Source: Gordonia sediminis (GTDB taxonomy: Bacteria; Actinomycetota; Actinomycetes; Mycobacteriales; Mycobacteriaceae). Taken from it: DNA of 64,000 nt. Under the pieces are notes generated by a model. That model saw only the letters and a program-made list of their open reading frames with translations. It had not been told where the DNA came from and did no database searches. Positions 17,353-28,000 of the stretch are shown piece after piece (position 1 is the stretch's first letter; the number at the start of each line of letters is the position of its first letter). Location: positions 124,001 to 188,000 of the forward strand of contig RZUM01000005.1 in NCBI GenBank assembly GCA_004193205.1, written 5' to 3'. The position numbers and the translations under genes were made by a program.

Positions 17353-20300
17353 CTAGCGCGGCGGCAGCACCCGATCGAGGAGCTCTGCCGAGACGCGCTC
17401 CACCGACGGATCCGCTTGTCCGGAGGCGATATCCGCACGGATGTCGGCAAGTACTCGAAGGACGCGTTCTCCCCCGTCCATCGGGTAGCGGATCATCCCC
17501 ACCTCCGCACACCGCACGACCAGGTGCGCGGCGTGGCGCTCGGCCTCATCGGTCCGGCCGGCCGCCGCCAGGCATGCGGTGAGGAGCCGCTCGGCACGCA
17601 GTTTCGATCGCTCACGTCCGGTATCCGCCAGCTGATCGACCCACTCCTGGGCCCACCGACAGGCGATGTCCCGGTCTGCGGCGGTACTCGCATCCTTTTC
17701 GGCATCGGCCTGCGCGAGCATCAGGCGAACCGCGATCCCCGCCTCCATCTGCGCCACGATCGCGGGAACACCGATCGTCGGAAATGTCCGCGTGGCGTAC
17801 TCCACACGAGGCCGGACCGGGCGGCGTGCGGGGAGTCCCTGGACCACCTGCTCCGCTTCGACGAATGCACGCAACCATGCGGAGTCGCGTCGGTCCGCGA
17901 TGTCGGCGGCGTCGTCGAGCAGGGCCGCCGCGGCGCTGCGATCACCGCGTATCACCGCGACGCGCGCACCGATGACGAAGCGCGCCTTGATCATCTCGAC
18001 CGCGCCCTCCTCCGCGCCCAGTTTGAAACTCTCCTCGAGCAATCTGCTCGATTCGTCAACCTGGCCACGCTCGTACAAGATGTCCGCGAGGACGGCCGAT
18101 GCCATGCGTGCAGCCTGCGACTTGGTTGCCGATCCGGTTTTGATGGACACGCGCAACGCAGCACGGAAACACTCTTCGGCGCGGTCGAGGTGCAGCTGCT
18201 CGAAGTAGGCGATCCCGTCGAACGCATACCCGTACATGACCGCATAAGAACCGGTGTTCTGCTGGTGGTATGGGATCGCCCACTCCTGCCAGCGATGGGC
18301 TTCGTCGAAGTCGAAGCGATTCGTCGCATCTTTCGTCGCGACGTTGGCCGCCACCGAGACCACGAACGGCGGCAGCGTATCCACACGCGTGCCTGACTCG
18401 GCGATGAGCTCCGCGAGGCGCTGGTCACGGTCGGCGCTCACCCGGACGCACACCTGCGCCACCTTGGCCTCCAGGCGCAGTGCTGCCACCGAGCTGTCGG
18501 AATCAGGCGTCGCTGCGAGGACCGCCGAGGCCCGCCTGAGGGCCGCCGCTGCCGGATCAATCTTGTCGAGGAAGATGTTCGTCCACACCAGCAGCAGTTG
18601 CAGTCGTGGACTGGAGACCACCGATGCCGGCGGCAGCTTGTCCACCAGCCTGAGCAGCGTGGCCATGTGTGCGTCCTGGATCAGCGAGAGTCCGTCGTCC
18701 TCGACAAGTGCCACAGCGCGACTCGTGTCGCCGGCGGCGACCGCATGGTTGACGGCCTCGGCCAGCATGCCGTGCGCGGTGAACCACTGCGATGCGGTGT
18801 TGTGCAGCGCGGTGATCGATTCGGGCTCGTCGCGTTCGAGCCGGCGGCGCAGGAATTCGAGGAAGAGATGATGGAAACTGAACCAGTCGCCGTCCTGATC
18901 CACCCTGCGTAGGAACAGATCTCGCGCCTCGATGTCCTCGAGCAGTGCCTGACCGCGGGGTTCGCCGGACAGTGCCGTCGCGAGGCCCGCGCAGATTTTC
19001 TCGGGCACCGACACGGTGATCAGAAAGTGCAGCATGTCGGGTTCGAGTGTCGACAGCACGTTCTCGGCCAGGAAATCGCCGATCGCATGGTGACGGCCGG
19101 AGATGTGACTGATCAGTTCGGCCGGTTTGTCCGAGCCACGCAGAGACACCGACGCCAACTGCAATGCCGCCACCCAGCCCTCCGTCGAGTTGCGCAGCGA
19201 GGCCACTTCGTCGTTGCGGAGTTCGAGGCCCGCGCAGTCATGCAGGAACGACTGTGCTTCGGCCGCGTCGAAACACAGCCCGGCGATGTCGATCTCGACG
19301 AGTTCGTCCTGGACCCGCATCCGGCTGATCGGCAGGCCCGACCGCGACCGACTGGTGACGACGACCTGTAGGTGATGGCAACCGCGTTCGAGCAGGAAGT
19401 CCATCGCACCGATGGATGCGGCGTTCGTGACGCGGTGCCAGTCGTCGACGATCAGCGTGAAGCGTTCGTGGCGTGCATGGATCTCGTTGATCAGCGACGT
19501 CAGGACATAATGCTCGGCCTTCGCACCGTGTTCCTCGATGACGTCGGCGAGATCTCCGACCACCGACGGGTAGACCCGTCGGATCGCCTCGACCAGGCTC
19601 GCGAGAAATCGCGCGAGGTCATTGTCGTCGTCATCGACCGTCAGCCACGCCGCGATGACGCCGTCGCGCATGAGTTCCTCACCCCACTGCGAGGCGACGG
19701 TTGTCTTCCCGTATCCCGCGGGGGCGTGGATCAGGACGAGTCTGCGTTTCCCACCCTCCCGGAGAATCTCCATCAAGCGGTCGCGCGGGACCTGCGCGCG
19801 GGGCCGCAGCGGTGGATGGAACTTGGTCGACGGCGTCGGCGGCGCCGTGGTGATCGATGAACGCGGCCGGCGGTCGGTGACACCGAGGACCGGGGCGCCC
19901 GAGCTCTCCATCGGCAGCGCCATCTCGTCGACCGCCACACCCAACCGGCGCTGCACCTCACGCAACTCCTCGCCGTACTCGGCCACCGACATCGGCCGAT
20001 CGGCGGGGTCGCGCGCCATCGCATGTTCGATCGCCTCCGACAACGCGTCGGGGAGCCCGACCGCCCGCAAATCGGGAACCGGTTCGGCGGCCACCCGCAA
20101 GAAGTGAGCCACGACCTGTTCCCCGCTGCGCCGCTCGAAGGCGGCATGCCCGGTGAGTGCGCAGAACAGGGTTGCACCCAAACCGTAGATGTCAGAAGCC
20201 ACCGTCGGCGCCGACCCCGTCAGCAACTCGGGAGCAGTGAACGCCGGCGAGCCGGTGACCATGTCCGCCGACGTCTCGAAACCACCCGAGATCCGGGCGA

Positions 20301-20808
20301 TACCGAAGTCGGTCAGCTGCGGCTCGCCGTACTCGGTGAGCAGAATGTTTCCCGGCTTGACGTCGCGGTGCAGAGTGCCGGACCGGTGTGCGGTTTCCAG
20401 CGCACCGGCGACCTTGATCCCCAGCCGCAGCACGTCCGGCCACGCCAGCGGTCCATGCTTGCGAATCTGCGCGTCGAGCGAATCGTGCGGGTGATACTGC
20501 ATGACGATGTAGGGGAACCCACCCGGTGTCGCGCCGACCTCATGGATGTTGACGATGTTCGGGTGCCCCGACAGACGGCCCATGGCGCGCTGCTCACGCA
20601 CGAATCTCTCTAGGTTTTCCTCGTCGAGGTGGTCGGTCAAGACCTTGACCGCCACCGTGCGGTCCAGTTCGGGCTGCGTACACCGATAGACCGCACCGAA
20701 CCCGCCACTACCGATCAGGAGCGGATCAGAGAAACCCGAGGCCACGAGGTCTCCGGCGATGTCGGGAACGACATCGCGCTGGGTCGTCAGCGGATCGTAC
20801 TCGGCCAT
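17353..20808 (-). CDS. PknK-like Ser/Thr kinase-STAND ATPase, paralogue 2
   Basis: 1151 residues, nearly identical to paralogue 1 in the kinase and NTPase regions and less so in the helical arm. All kinase elements are present: GSGGFG 33-38, Lys55, HRDVKPGN 147-154, DFG 167-169 and a full activation loop (IARISGGFETSADMVTGSP, with Thr179 and Thr185). Walker A APAGYGKTT and LIVDDW are intact. M. tuberculosis PknK, the closest characterised protein known to me, is a cytosolic stress-linked kinase that affects growth and transcription. Likely first gene of a two-gene operon with paralogue 1. Confidence 0.9.
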   Translation of the reverse strand: MAEYDPLTTQRDVVPDIAGDLVASGFSDPLLIGSGGFGAVYRCTQPELDRTVAVKVLTDHLDEENLERFVREQRAMGRLSGHPNIVNIHEVGATPGGFPYIVMQYHPHDSLDAQIRKHGPLAWPDVLRLGIKVAGALETAHRSGTLHRDVKPGNILLTEYGEPQLTDFGIARISGGFETSADMVTGSPAFTAPELLTGSAPTVASDIYGLGATLFCALTGHAAFERRSGEQVVAHFLRVAAEPVPDLRAVGLPDALSEAIEHAMARDPADRPMSVAEYGEELREVQRRLGVAVDEMALPMESSGAPVLGVTDRRPRSSITTAPPTPSTKFHPPLRPRAQVPRDRLMEILREGGKRRLVLIHAPAGYGKTTVASQWGEELMRDGVIAAWLTVDDDDNDLARFLASLVEAIRRVYPSVVGDLADVIEEHGAKAEHYVLTSLINEIHARHERFTLIVDDWHRVTNAASIGAMDFLLERGCHHLQVVVTSRSRSGLPISRMRVQDELVEIDIAGLCFDAAEAQSFLHDCAGLELRNDEVASLRNSTEGWVAALQLASVSLRGSDKPAELISHISGRHHAIGDFLAENVLSTLEPDMLHFLITVSVPEKICAGLATALSGEPRGQALLEDIEARDLFLRRVDQDGDWFSFHHLFLEFLRRRLERDEPESITALHNTASQWFTAHGMLAEAVNHAVAAGDTSRAVALVEDDGLSLIQDAHMATLLRLVDKLPPASVVSSPRLQLLLVWTNIFLDKIDPAAAALRRASAVLAATPDSDSSVAALRLEAKVAQVCVRVSADRDQRLAELIAESGTRVDTLPPFVVSVAANVATKDATNRFDFDEAHRWQEWAIPYHQQNTGSYAVMYGYAFDGIAYFEQLHLDRAEECFRAALRVSIKTGSATKSQAARMASAVLADILYERGQVDESSRLLEESFKLGAEEGAVEMIKARFVIGARVAVIRGDRSAAAALLDDAADIADRRDSAWLRAFVEAEQVVQGLPARRPVRPRVEYATRTFPTIGVPAIVAQMEAGIAVRLMLAQADAEKDASTAADRDIACRWAQEWVDQLADTGRERSKLRAERLLTACLAAAGRTDEAERHAAHLVVRCAEVGMIRYPMDGGERVLRVLADIRADIASGQADPSVERVSAELLDRVLPPR

Positions 20809-20818
20809 TGGTGCTGCC

Positions 20819-20840
20819 CACGTTCACACGTTCACACGTT
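20819..20840. repeat. Short tandem repeat upstream of PknK paralogue 2
   Basis: The octamer CACGTTCA is repeated 2.75 times, 11 bases before the start codon of paralogue 2, in its presumed leader or promoter. Possible regulator contact or slippage site; no further support. Confidence 0.4.
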
Positions 20841-20963
20841 TGTCAGTTCATTCTCAGCCTAGCTCCGACGTCTCGGCATTCGGTGCGATTCGCTGCTTCG
20901 CATCTGCGGTCGGGAACGGGCACCTCTCGAGGAGCGCCGCCACGTATACCGCCTGTTACCAGG

Positions 20964-21824
20964 TCAGTAGGCGGCGACCCGCCCGTCCTTCGACGCCCGG
21001 TACATCGTCCAGAGGAATCGGGGGACTGATCTGATCGGCAAGGGGCGCGGCCAGTCTCGCGTACGGACGAGCGCATCGGTGCCGCCGTCGACGACGATGA
21101 CACTGCCGACCAGGAAATCCGCTGCGGGTGAGAGCATCATCATCACCCACTCGGTCAGTTGCTCGGGCGTGCCGACATGCCGGATCGGCACGGGGAACGC
21201 CCGCACCTGCGCGCCGGTGTCGCTGTCCAGTTGTGCCCGTAAGAGCGGTGTCATCACCGGACCGGGTGCGATCACGTTGAGTCGGATACCGACGCCGGCC
21301 CAGTCGTCGGAGACCGCCCGGGCTCGGCTCCACTGGGTCACCGCGATCTTCGACGCCGCGTAGGCCACCGGACCGGTGACCCCGATCCGCCGACGGATCT
21401 TGCGGACGGCTGCCTCGAGATCGCCGTCGATGAGATCGAGAACGGCACGACGCGGGACGAACGGTGTGGTCGTCGTCGAATTGGACCCGAACACCACGAC
21501 CTTGGCGTTTCCCGTGACGGCCAACGCCGACCGCCACCCGTCGAGCAGATCGGTGACGCCGAGGACGTTCACCTCGGTGATCATCCGTTCCCGGCCCTTG
21601 CCCGGTCCGAGCCCGGCCGCGAGCACGGCACCGTCGAGCCGTCCGTCGGCGTGCTCGAGGACGTCTCTCACGGCGGCACTCCGCCCTGCCGCCGACGAGA
21701 GGTCGGCGGTCACGTCGCAGTCGTTGCGGTCGATGCCGATCACATGGTATCCGTCGCGCCGCAGCCGTTCCGCGGTGGCCGCCCCGATCCCGGAGGCCGC
21801 GCCGGTGACGGCATAGGTTCCCAT
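20964..21824 (-). CDS. Short-chain dehydrogenase/reductase
   Basis: 286-residue classical SDR. The cofactor motif TGAASGIG is at 7-14; IDRND after strand 2 suggests NAD preference; the active site includes FGSNS and YAASK. The C-terminal extension RSVPRFLWTMYRASKDG is unusual for the family and may pack against a substrate or membrane. Some relatives act on hydroxysteroids, but this cannot be claimed here. It lies 9 bp downstream of the MarR gene on the same strand, so it is probably controlled with it. Confidence 0.88.
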   Translation of the reverse strand: MGTYAVTGAASGIGAATAERLRRDGYHVIGIDRNDCDVTADLSSAAGRSAAVRDVLEHADGRLDGAVLAAGLGPGKGRERMITEVNVLGVTDLLDGWRSALAVTGNAKVVVFGSNSTTTTPFVPRRAVLDLIDGDLEAAVRKIRRRIGVTGPVAYAASKIAVTQWSRARAVSDDWAGVGIRLNVIAPGPVMTPLLRAQLDSDTGAQVRAFPVPIRHVGTPEQLTEWVMMMLSPAADFLVGSVIVVDGGTDALVRTRDWPRPLPIRSVPRFLWTMYRASKDGRVAAY

Positions 21825-21833
21825 CGGCCGCCG

Positions 21834-22319
21834 TCAGGCCTGCGCGCGGCGAGCCGCGTGCTCGTCCTGGTCGGCCAGGGTCCGGTCGTAGGCGTCGTTG
21901 AACGCGCGCAGTTCGTGCAACAGCGCCTCCGGCGTGCCCGGTGCGAGGTCGGAGAACACGCGGTTGAGACGTTGCGCGCGCAACCGGCCGTCGTGTTCGA
22001 ACGCCTCGACACCCTCGGCGGTCGGACGGATGCGTCGGCTGAGCTGTCCCTCCACGGCGAACCGTTCGAGGTAGCCGTGCTTGATGGCGGCATTGACCTG
22101 CCGGTTCACGGTGGATTGTTCGAGCCCGAGACCTTCGCTGAGTTCACGCAGGGTGCGGGGGGTGCCGTCGGAGAGAACCCACAGGATCGCGAACGCCGAC
22201 GTCTCGAGGATCGCACCTGGCGTCACGTTGGTCCGGCGCCGACTGTTGCGCAACAGTTCCTCGGCCAGCTCTTGGTAGACGGGGGATTCCCACACCGACT
22301 CGTCGCCGCCGTACGGCAT
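21834..22319 (-). CDS. MarR family transcriptional regulator
   Basis: 161 residues. The winged HTH is recognisable in TPRTLRELSEGLGLEQSTVNRQVNAAIKHGYLERF (about 59-93), with flanking dimerisation helices. The ATG at 22319 is chosen because GGGAGGAC precedes it; an upstream ATG at 22376 would run through the promoter. Divergent from the DHA2 exporter gene, with a perfect 12-bp palindrome between them. This is the standard layout of a ligand-relieved repressor controlling an efflux pump. Confidence 0.9.
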   Translation of the reverse strand: MPYGGDESVWESPVYQELAEELLRNSRRRTNVTPGAILETSAFAILWVLSDGTPRTLRELSEGLGLEQSTVNRQVNAAIKHGYLERFAVEGQLSRRIRPTAEGVEAFEHDGRLRAQRLNRVFSDLAPGTPEALLHELRAFNDAYDRTLADQDEHAARRAQA

Positions 22320-22377
22320 GACCACGTCCTCCCTGTCCGACCACTGGTCAGAGTACCCACGAGTTGTCTTGTGCATC

Positions 22378-22389
22378 GTACATATGTAC
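22378..22389. promoter_or_regulatory. Candidate MarR operator
   Basis: Perfect palindrome GTACATATGTAC between the divergent MarR and DHA2 exporter genes, with another GTAC immediately to the right. It lies 27 bp upstream of the exporter ATG and 59 bp from the MarR start, where it could shut both promoters. Confidence 0.6.
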
Positions 22390-22415
22390 CGTACACATCG
22401 ACTAGGAGGATTCCC

Positions 22416-23957
22416 ATGACCACTTCGCCTGCGAGCGGCTCATCTGCGTCGGGTCACGACGACGCCGGTTCCGTCGACGCTGTGCACGTCGACACTCCGC
22501 ACGTCGACCCAGAACTCACCGACGGCGGGCACACCGGCGCCGCGATGGCCGTCGTCGCCGTGCTCTGCTTCGGCGGTCTCGTCGCATCGTTGATGCAGAC
22601 GCTGATCATCCCGATACAGCCGGAACTGCCGCACCTGCTGCACACCTCGATCTCGAACGCCTCGTGGGTGATCACCGCGACCCTGTTGGCCGCCGCGGTG
22701 GCCATGCCGATCGCCGGCCGTCTCGGCGACATGTTCGGCAAGCAGCGCGTCATGCTGGTCAGCGCGGCCCTGTTGGTTGTCGGCTCGCTGGTGTGCGCGC
22801 TGAGTGCGTCGCTGGTCCCGATGGTGGTCGGCCGGGCCATTCAGGGTCTCGCGATGGGGTTCATCCCGGTCGGCATCAGCCTGATGCGCGAGGTCACCCC
22901 GCCGCGCATCACGTCGATGGCGGTGGCCGCGATGAGCGCCACCCTCGGTGTGGGCGGCGCGATCGGCCTCCCGCTCTCGGCTTGGGTTGCGCAGCAATGG
23001 GACTGGCGCGCGCTCTTCTGGGTGGCCGCCGGCCTCGCGGTGATCGTGACCGCTCTGGTCGCCTTCCTCGTCCCGCACCTCGACGACGGCAACGGTGGCC
23101 ACTTCGACATCATCGGCGCCGTCGGCCTGGCCCTTGGTCTGTCGGGGCTGCTGATCGCCATCTCGAAGGGCAACGACTGGGGCTGGGGCTCACCCACCAC
23201 CCTCGGACTCCTCGCCGGCGGCCTGGCGATCCTGGTGATCTGGGGCGCCTTCGAACTCCGGCATACCGATCCCCTGGTCGATCTTCGGGCAACCGCCCGA
23301 CCCGCCGTGTTGCTGACCAACATCGCCGCGATCGCGATCGGGTTCGGCATGATGGCGCAGGCGATCGTGGTACCGCAGATCCTCGAAATGCCCACGGCAA
23401 CCGGCGGCCTGGGTCAGACTCTGCTGGCCGCCGGTCTGTGGATGGCGCCGGGTGGACTGATGATGCTGGTCTTCGCACCCGTCAGCGGCACCCTGATCAA
23501 CACGATCGGCGCCAAACTGACCCTCGCCATCGGTGCGACGGTACTCGGCCTCGGGTACCTCAGTGCGTTCTTGTTGATGAACGCTCCGTGGCAACTCGCT
23601 CTCGCGTCGGTGATCTGTTCGGCCGGTGTGGGTATCGGCTACGCCGCGATGCCGACCCTGATCATGGGCGCGGTCCCGATCTCCGAGGCCGGCGCGGCCG
23701 TGGGCCTGAACGGTCTGATGCGGTCGATCGGCACGACGAGCGCCTCCGCCGTGATGGCGCTGGTCCTCACCAGTTCGACGGTCACCTACGGTTCGGTCGA
23801 CGTGCCCAGCCATTCCGCGTTCCGGTGGTGCTTCCTGATCGGGGCGATTGCCGCCTTCGTCGGGGTCGCGATCACGATGTTGGTGCCCGCAGTTCGCCGC
23901 AGGGACACCTCGACACCGACGGTGACCGACGAGCGGCCGGTGGCCGCTCAGGCCTGA
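22416..23957 (+). CDS. DHA2-family (14-TM) MFS exporter
   Basis: 513 residues. A soluble, His/Asp-rich N-terminus of about 40 residues is followed by about 14 membrane segments. Typical motifs are GRLGDMFGKQRVML in loop 2-3 and VVGRAIQGLAMGFIPVGISLMRE (antiporter motif C region). Family members export drugs, dyes or toxic metabolites in exchange for protons. The ATG at 22416 follows AGGAGG. Expression is probably controlled by the divergent MarR gene. A strong hairpin follows the stop. Confidence 0.9.
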   Translation: MTTSPASGSSASGHDDAGSVDAVHVDTPHVDPELTDGGHTGAAMAVVAVLCFGGLVASLMQTLIIPIQPELPHLLHTSISNASWVITATLLAAAVAMPIAGRLGDMFGKQRVMLVSAALLVVGSLVCALSASLVPMVVGRAIQGLAMGFIPVGISLMREVTPPRITSMAVAAMSATLGVGGAIGLPLSAWVAQQWDWRALFWVAAGLAVIVTALVAFLVPHLDDGNGGHFDIIGAVGLALGLSGLLIAISKGNDWGWGSPTTLGLLAGGLAILVIWGAFELRHTDPLVDLRATARPAVLLTNIAAIAIGFGMMAQAIVVPQILEMPTATGGLGQTLLAAGLWMAPGGLMMLVFAPVSGTLINTIGAKLTLAIGATVLGLGYLSAFLLMNAPWQLALASVICSAGVGIGYAAMPTLIMGAVPISEAGAAVGLNGLMRSIGTTSASAVMALVLTSSTVTYGSVDVPSHSAFRWCFLIGAIAAFVGVAITMLVPAVRRRDTSTPTVTDERPVAAQA

Positions 23958-23980
23958 GCCGTCAGATCTGACACCTCGCA

Positions 23981-24019
23981 CGGCGCGACCTCCCCGACAC
24001 CCTCGGGGAGGCCGCGCCG
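23981..24019. terminator. Bidirectional hairpin terminator
   Basis: Seventeen-base arms (CGGCGCG, one mismatch, CCTCCCCGA and the complementary strand) around a five-base loop, between the convergent DHA2 exporter and ectoine hydroxylase genes. No U-tract, as is common in actinobacteria. Confidence 0.75.
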
Positions 24020-24041
24020 AACGCCGTCGTGGCCGGGCCGG

Positions 24042-24929
24042 TCAGCGGTGTGCCAGATGATCCGGTCGCGGCCGCGCCGCCGCGAACGGTTCGGTCAGGG
24101 CATTCGACTTCGCATTGAACACCACGAAGAGGTTGCTGCGCGGGTACGGCGTGATGTTGCCCGACGACGCGTGCATGCAGTTGGAGTCGAAGTAGAGCGC
24201 CGATCCGGCCGGGCCGGTCACGGTGTCGATACCGAACTCGTCGGCGAGCGTCGTGACGTCGTTTTCCTCCGGCGTTCCGACCGGTGGACGGTAGGACACC
24301 AGCGATTCCCGATGGTAGGCGTCGGGTGTGGCACCGACACAGCCGACGAACCGCTGGTGTGACCCCGGGATGATCATCAGCGCACCGTTGTGGGAGTAGT
24401 TCGGCGTCAACGCAATCGACACGCTGAGGGCGCGCGGCGCCGGCATCCCGTCCTCGGCGTGCCACGTTTCGAAGTCGGAGTGCCAATAGAAGGGGCCGCC
24501 CGCGAAACCCGGCTTCAGGTTGATCCGGCTCTGGTGGATGTACACGTCGTCGTCGAGGATCTGCCGGGCGACACCGGCGATGGCGTCGCGCGACACGATC
24601 TCGGCCACCACGTCGCTGAGGTGATGGACGGCGAACAGCGATCGCACGTCACCGCTCGACGATTCGCGGACCACCCGCGCGTCGTCGCCGAGCCGGTCGG
24701 TGATCGCACGGACCTCGTCGAGGCATCTCCCGATGTCCTCGTCACCGAGGACCGACCGGTCGGTGTGATAGCCGCGCTCGTCATACCTCCGGAGTTCCGG
24801 TGTGGACAGCGGGCCCGGATTGCTCATGCTTCCCCACACCACCGGATGTGGGCGTGGCTCGATCTGGTTGTGCTGCGACAGCCGTGTGCGATAGACATCG
24901 ACGGGTCGAGTTGCGGTTTGAGTTGTCAC
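24042..24929 (-). CDS. ectD: Ectoine hydroxylase (EctD)
   Basis: 295 residues, the normal EctD length. Fe(II)/2-oxoglutarate dioxygenase that converts the compatible solute ectoine to 5-hydroxyectoine. The EctD signature region is very clear: QSRINLKPGF, FYWHSDFETWHAEDGMP (iron ligands His and Asp in WHSD) and LMIIPGSHQRFVG; the distal iron His is in SNCMHASSG. The start is GTG at 24929, giving the full family N-terminus. No ectA, ectB or ectC is adjacent, so ectoine must be made elsewhere or imported. Not obviously co-transcribed with either neighbour. Confidence 0.9.
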   Translation of the reverse strand: MTTQTATRPVDVYRTRLSQHNQIEPRPHPVVWGSMSNPGPLSTPELRRYDERGYHTDRSVLGDEDIGRCLDEVRAITDRLGDDARVVRESSSGDVRSLFAVHHLSDVVAEIVSRDAIAGVARQILDDDVYIHQSRINLKPGFAGGPFYWHSDFETWHAEDGMPAPRALSVSIALTPNYSHNGALMIIPGSHQRFVGCVGATPDAYHRESLVSYRPPVGTPEENDVTTLADEFGIDTVTGPAGSALYFDSNCMHASSGNITPYPRSNLFVVFNAKSNALTEPFAAARPRPDHLAHR

Positions 24930-25048
24930 GATCTGCGTTGATCCTTTCCCTCAATCGGCATCTTGCGGCCGGGAATGTTCACTTGTCATGACGCCATGGC
25001 GGCGCCCATCCGAGGCTCGCAGCTATGGCGGAGGGAAGCAAACCGGCC

Positions 25049-28000
25049 CTACTCGCAGACCTTGTCCAGAAACTCGAGGCTCAATCCGGGCACGACCTCG
25101 CCGCGACCAGATGCGCGGGCGTCGTCGCGGATCTGTTCGGTAAGGGCCCGGAACTCGTCGCCACCGTCGAGAGGGTAGCGAACCATACCGGCCGCCGCGC
25201 ATCGCGCAAGTACCGACTGCGCATGGTGTTTCGCTTCATCGTCGCGGCCTGCGACGGCCAGGCAGATCGCGAGCAGGCGCTCGGCCCGAACCCATGCCCG
25301 GTCCCGCCCTGTCCCTGCGAGTCCGTCGACCCATTCCTGCGCCCACCGGCACGCGGTGTCGATGTCGTCTGCATCGTGCGGGTCCTCGAGCAGCAACCGG
25401 ATCGCGACCTCTTCGTCGAGCTGCGCCACGACCGATTCGATCCCGGTTGTCGTGTGGCTCCGATGGGTGAAGTCGACCCGCGCTTGCACGGTTCGATGTG
25501 CTGGAAGTCCGAGGATCACCTGCTCGATCTCGACGAAACCGCGTAGTCGCCGCGACCCGAGACGCTCGGCGATGTCGGCGGCGTCGTCGAGGTACTGCGC
25601 GCCTGCGACATCGTTTCCGCGGAGAACGGCCAGGCGGGCACCGACGATGTAGCGCGCCTTGATCATGTCGATGACACCTTCCTCGGCTTCGAGATGGAAG
25701 CTCTCGTCGAGGAGGTGCGTTGCCTCGTCGAGGTGCCCGCGTTCATAGAGCAGCTCGGCGAGAAGGGCACAGGCCAGTCGCGCGTGTTGGGAATGCACGG
25801 TCCCGGTTTCCGTGGACACGGCCAGAGCTGCGCGGAAACAATCTTCGGCGCGGTCGAGATCGAGTTGTCCGACCGCCGCAAGTCCGTCGAGTGCATGGCC
25901 GTACATCACGGCGTAGGGACCCGCGTTCTGCTTGTGGTACGGGGCCGCCCATCGCTGCCACCGGTGGGCGGCGCTGTAGTCCGAACGGAATGTCGCGCTG
26001 ATCGTGGCCACGTTCGCGGCCGCGGAAACCACGAAGGGGGGCAAGGTGTCCGCGTGAGCCAGACATCCGGCGATCAACTCGTCGACTCCCTCGACCTCGT
26101 CGGCGGTCGCCCGCCGACACGCCTCCACGACCTGCGCCTCGGTACGCAGATCGGCCACCTCCTCGGACTGCGGCATTTCGGCGAGAGCCCGACCGGCCCG
26201 GTTGAGGGCGGTGCGCGTCGCGTCGAGACGATGCAGCAGCATGTTGGTCCAGGCGACGAGCAGCTGCACCCGCGGACTGGACACCACCGCGCCGGACGGG
26301 AGCTTGTCCACGAGGCTCAGCAGCATGGCCAACTGCGAATGTTCGATCAGTGCACGCCCGTCCATCTCGACGAGTTCGACCGCGCGCTCGGCATCACCGG
26401 CGGCCAGGGCGTGGTTGACCGCGTCGACAAGCATTCCGTGCTGGGCGTACCACTCCGACGCCATACGATGCAGTGACGGAAGCGACTCCGGTTCGTTCCG
26501 TTCCAACCGGCGCCGCAGGAACTCCAGGAACAGTGGGTGGAAGCGGAACCAGTCCCCGTCCTGGTCGACTCGACGCAGGAACAGATCCCTCGACTCGACC
26601 TCCTCGAGGAGTGCCTGACCGCGGGGCCGACCGCTGAGCGCGGAGGCCAGCCCCGCGCAGATCCGTTCCGGCACCGAGATGGTGAGGAGAAAGTGGAGCA
26701 TATCCGGTTCGAGGGAACCCAGGACGTTCTCCGCCAGGAAGTCACCGATCGCGTGATGTCGACCGGAGATATGGCTGATCAGCTCCGCGGGCGCATCCGA
26801 GTTCCGCAACGAGAGGCAGGCGAGTTGTAGCGCGGCCACCCAACCATCGGTGGAGTTCCAGAGGTCGTTCACATCCTCGGAGCGAAGGTCGAGCTTCGCG
26901 ATGTCGAGGAGGAAAGACCGGGCCTCGGCCGCATCGAAGCACAGCCCGGCGATGTCGATCTCGACGAGTTCGTCCGAGACGCGCATCCGGCTGATCGGAA
27001 GTCCCGACCGCGACCGGCTGGTGATGATGACCTGCAGGTGATGGCACCCGTGTTCGAGAAGGAAGCCCATCGATGCGATTGCCGCCGCGTCGGTGACGCG
27101 ATGCCAGTCGTCGATGACGACCGCGACTTGCTGACCACGCTCATGGATCTCGTTGATCAACGAGGTCAGCACGTATTGTTCGGCCTTCGCGCCGTGCTCC
27201 TCGATCACCTCGGCCAGTTCGTCGACGACCACAGGACTGGCGCGGCCGATCGCCTCCACGAGGTTGGCCAGGAACCGTGCGACGTCGTTGTCGTCGTCGT
27301 CGACGGTCAGCCATCCGACCAGGACGCCGTTGTTCGTCAGTTCCTCGCCCCACTGGGTGGCGACGGTGGTTTTTCCGTAGCCCGCGGGCGCGTGGATCAG
27401 GATGAGACGCCTACGCTCACCGGATCGCAGGATCTCCATCAGCCGCGCCCGGGGTACCTGCGCGCGCGGGCGCAACGGTGGACGGAACTTCGTCGACGGC
27501 GTGGGTGGTGCCGTCGTGAAACCGGGCCGGATGCGCCGCCCCGGCCCGCTGCTGACCGGGGTCTCGGTAGGTGCGATGGGCAGTGCCATGTCGTCCACAC
27601 CGAGACCCAGTCGCTGTTGCACCTCGCGCAAGTGCTGGCCGTACTCGGCGACCGACGATGGGCGATCCTCGGGTTCGCGTGCCATCGCCCACTCGACGGC
27701 CTGCGACATCGGCGCCGGAATTCCCGCCTCACGCAGATCGGGCACCGGCTCGTTGGCGACGCGAAGGAAATGTGCCACCACCTGTTCGCCGCTGCGCCGT
27801 TCGAAGGCCGCGTGCCCGGTCAGCGCACAGAACAGGGTCGCGCCCAGGCCGTAGATGTCGGAGGCGACCGAGGGGTCCGATCCGCTGAGCAGTTCGGGAG
27901 CGGTGAAGGCGGGAGACCCGGTGACGATGTCCGAGCCGGTCTCGAACCCACCGGCGATGCGGGCGATACCGAAGTCGGTGAGCTGCGGTTCGCCGTACTC

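Noticed and set aside
16555-18396. 613-codon + strand open frame spanning both PknK-like genes
   Set aside because: Shadow of two strongly supported kinase-ATPase genes; the same shadow recurs at 27038-28528 opposite paralogue 3, as expected from homologous sequence.
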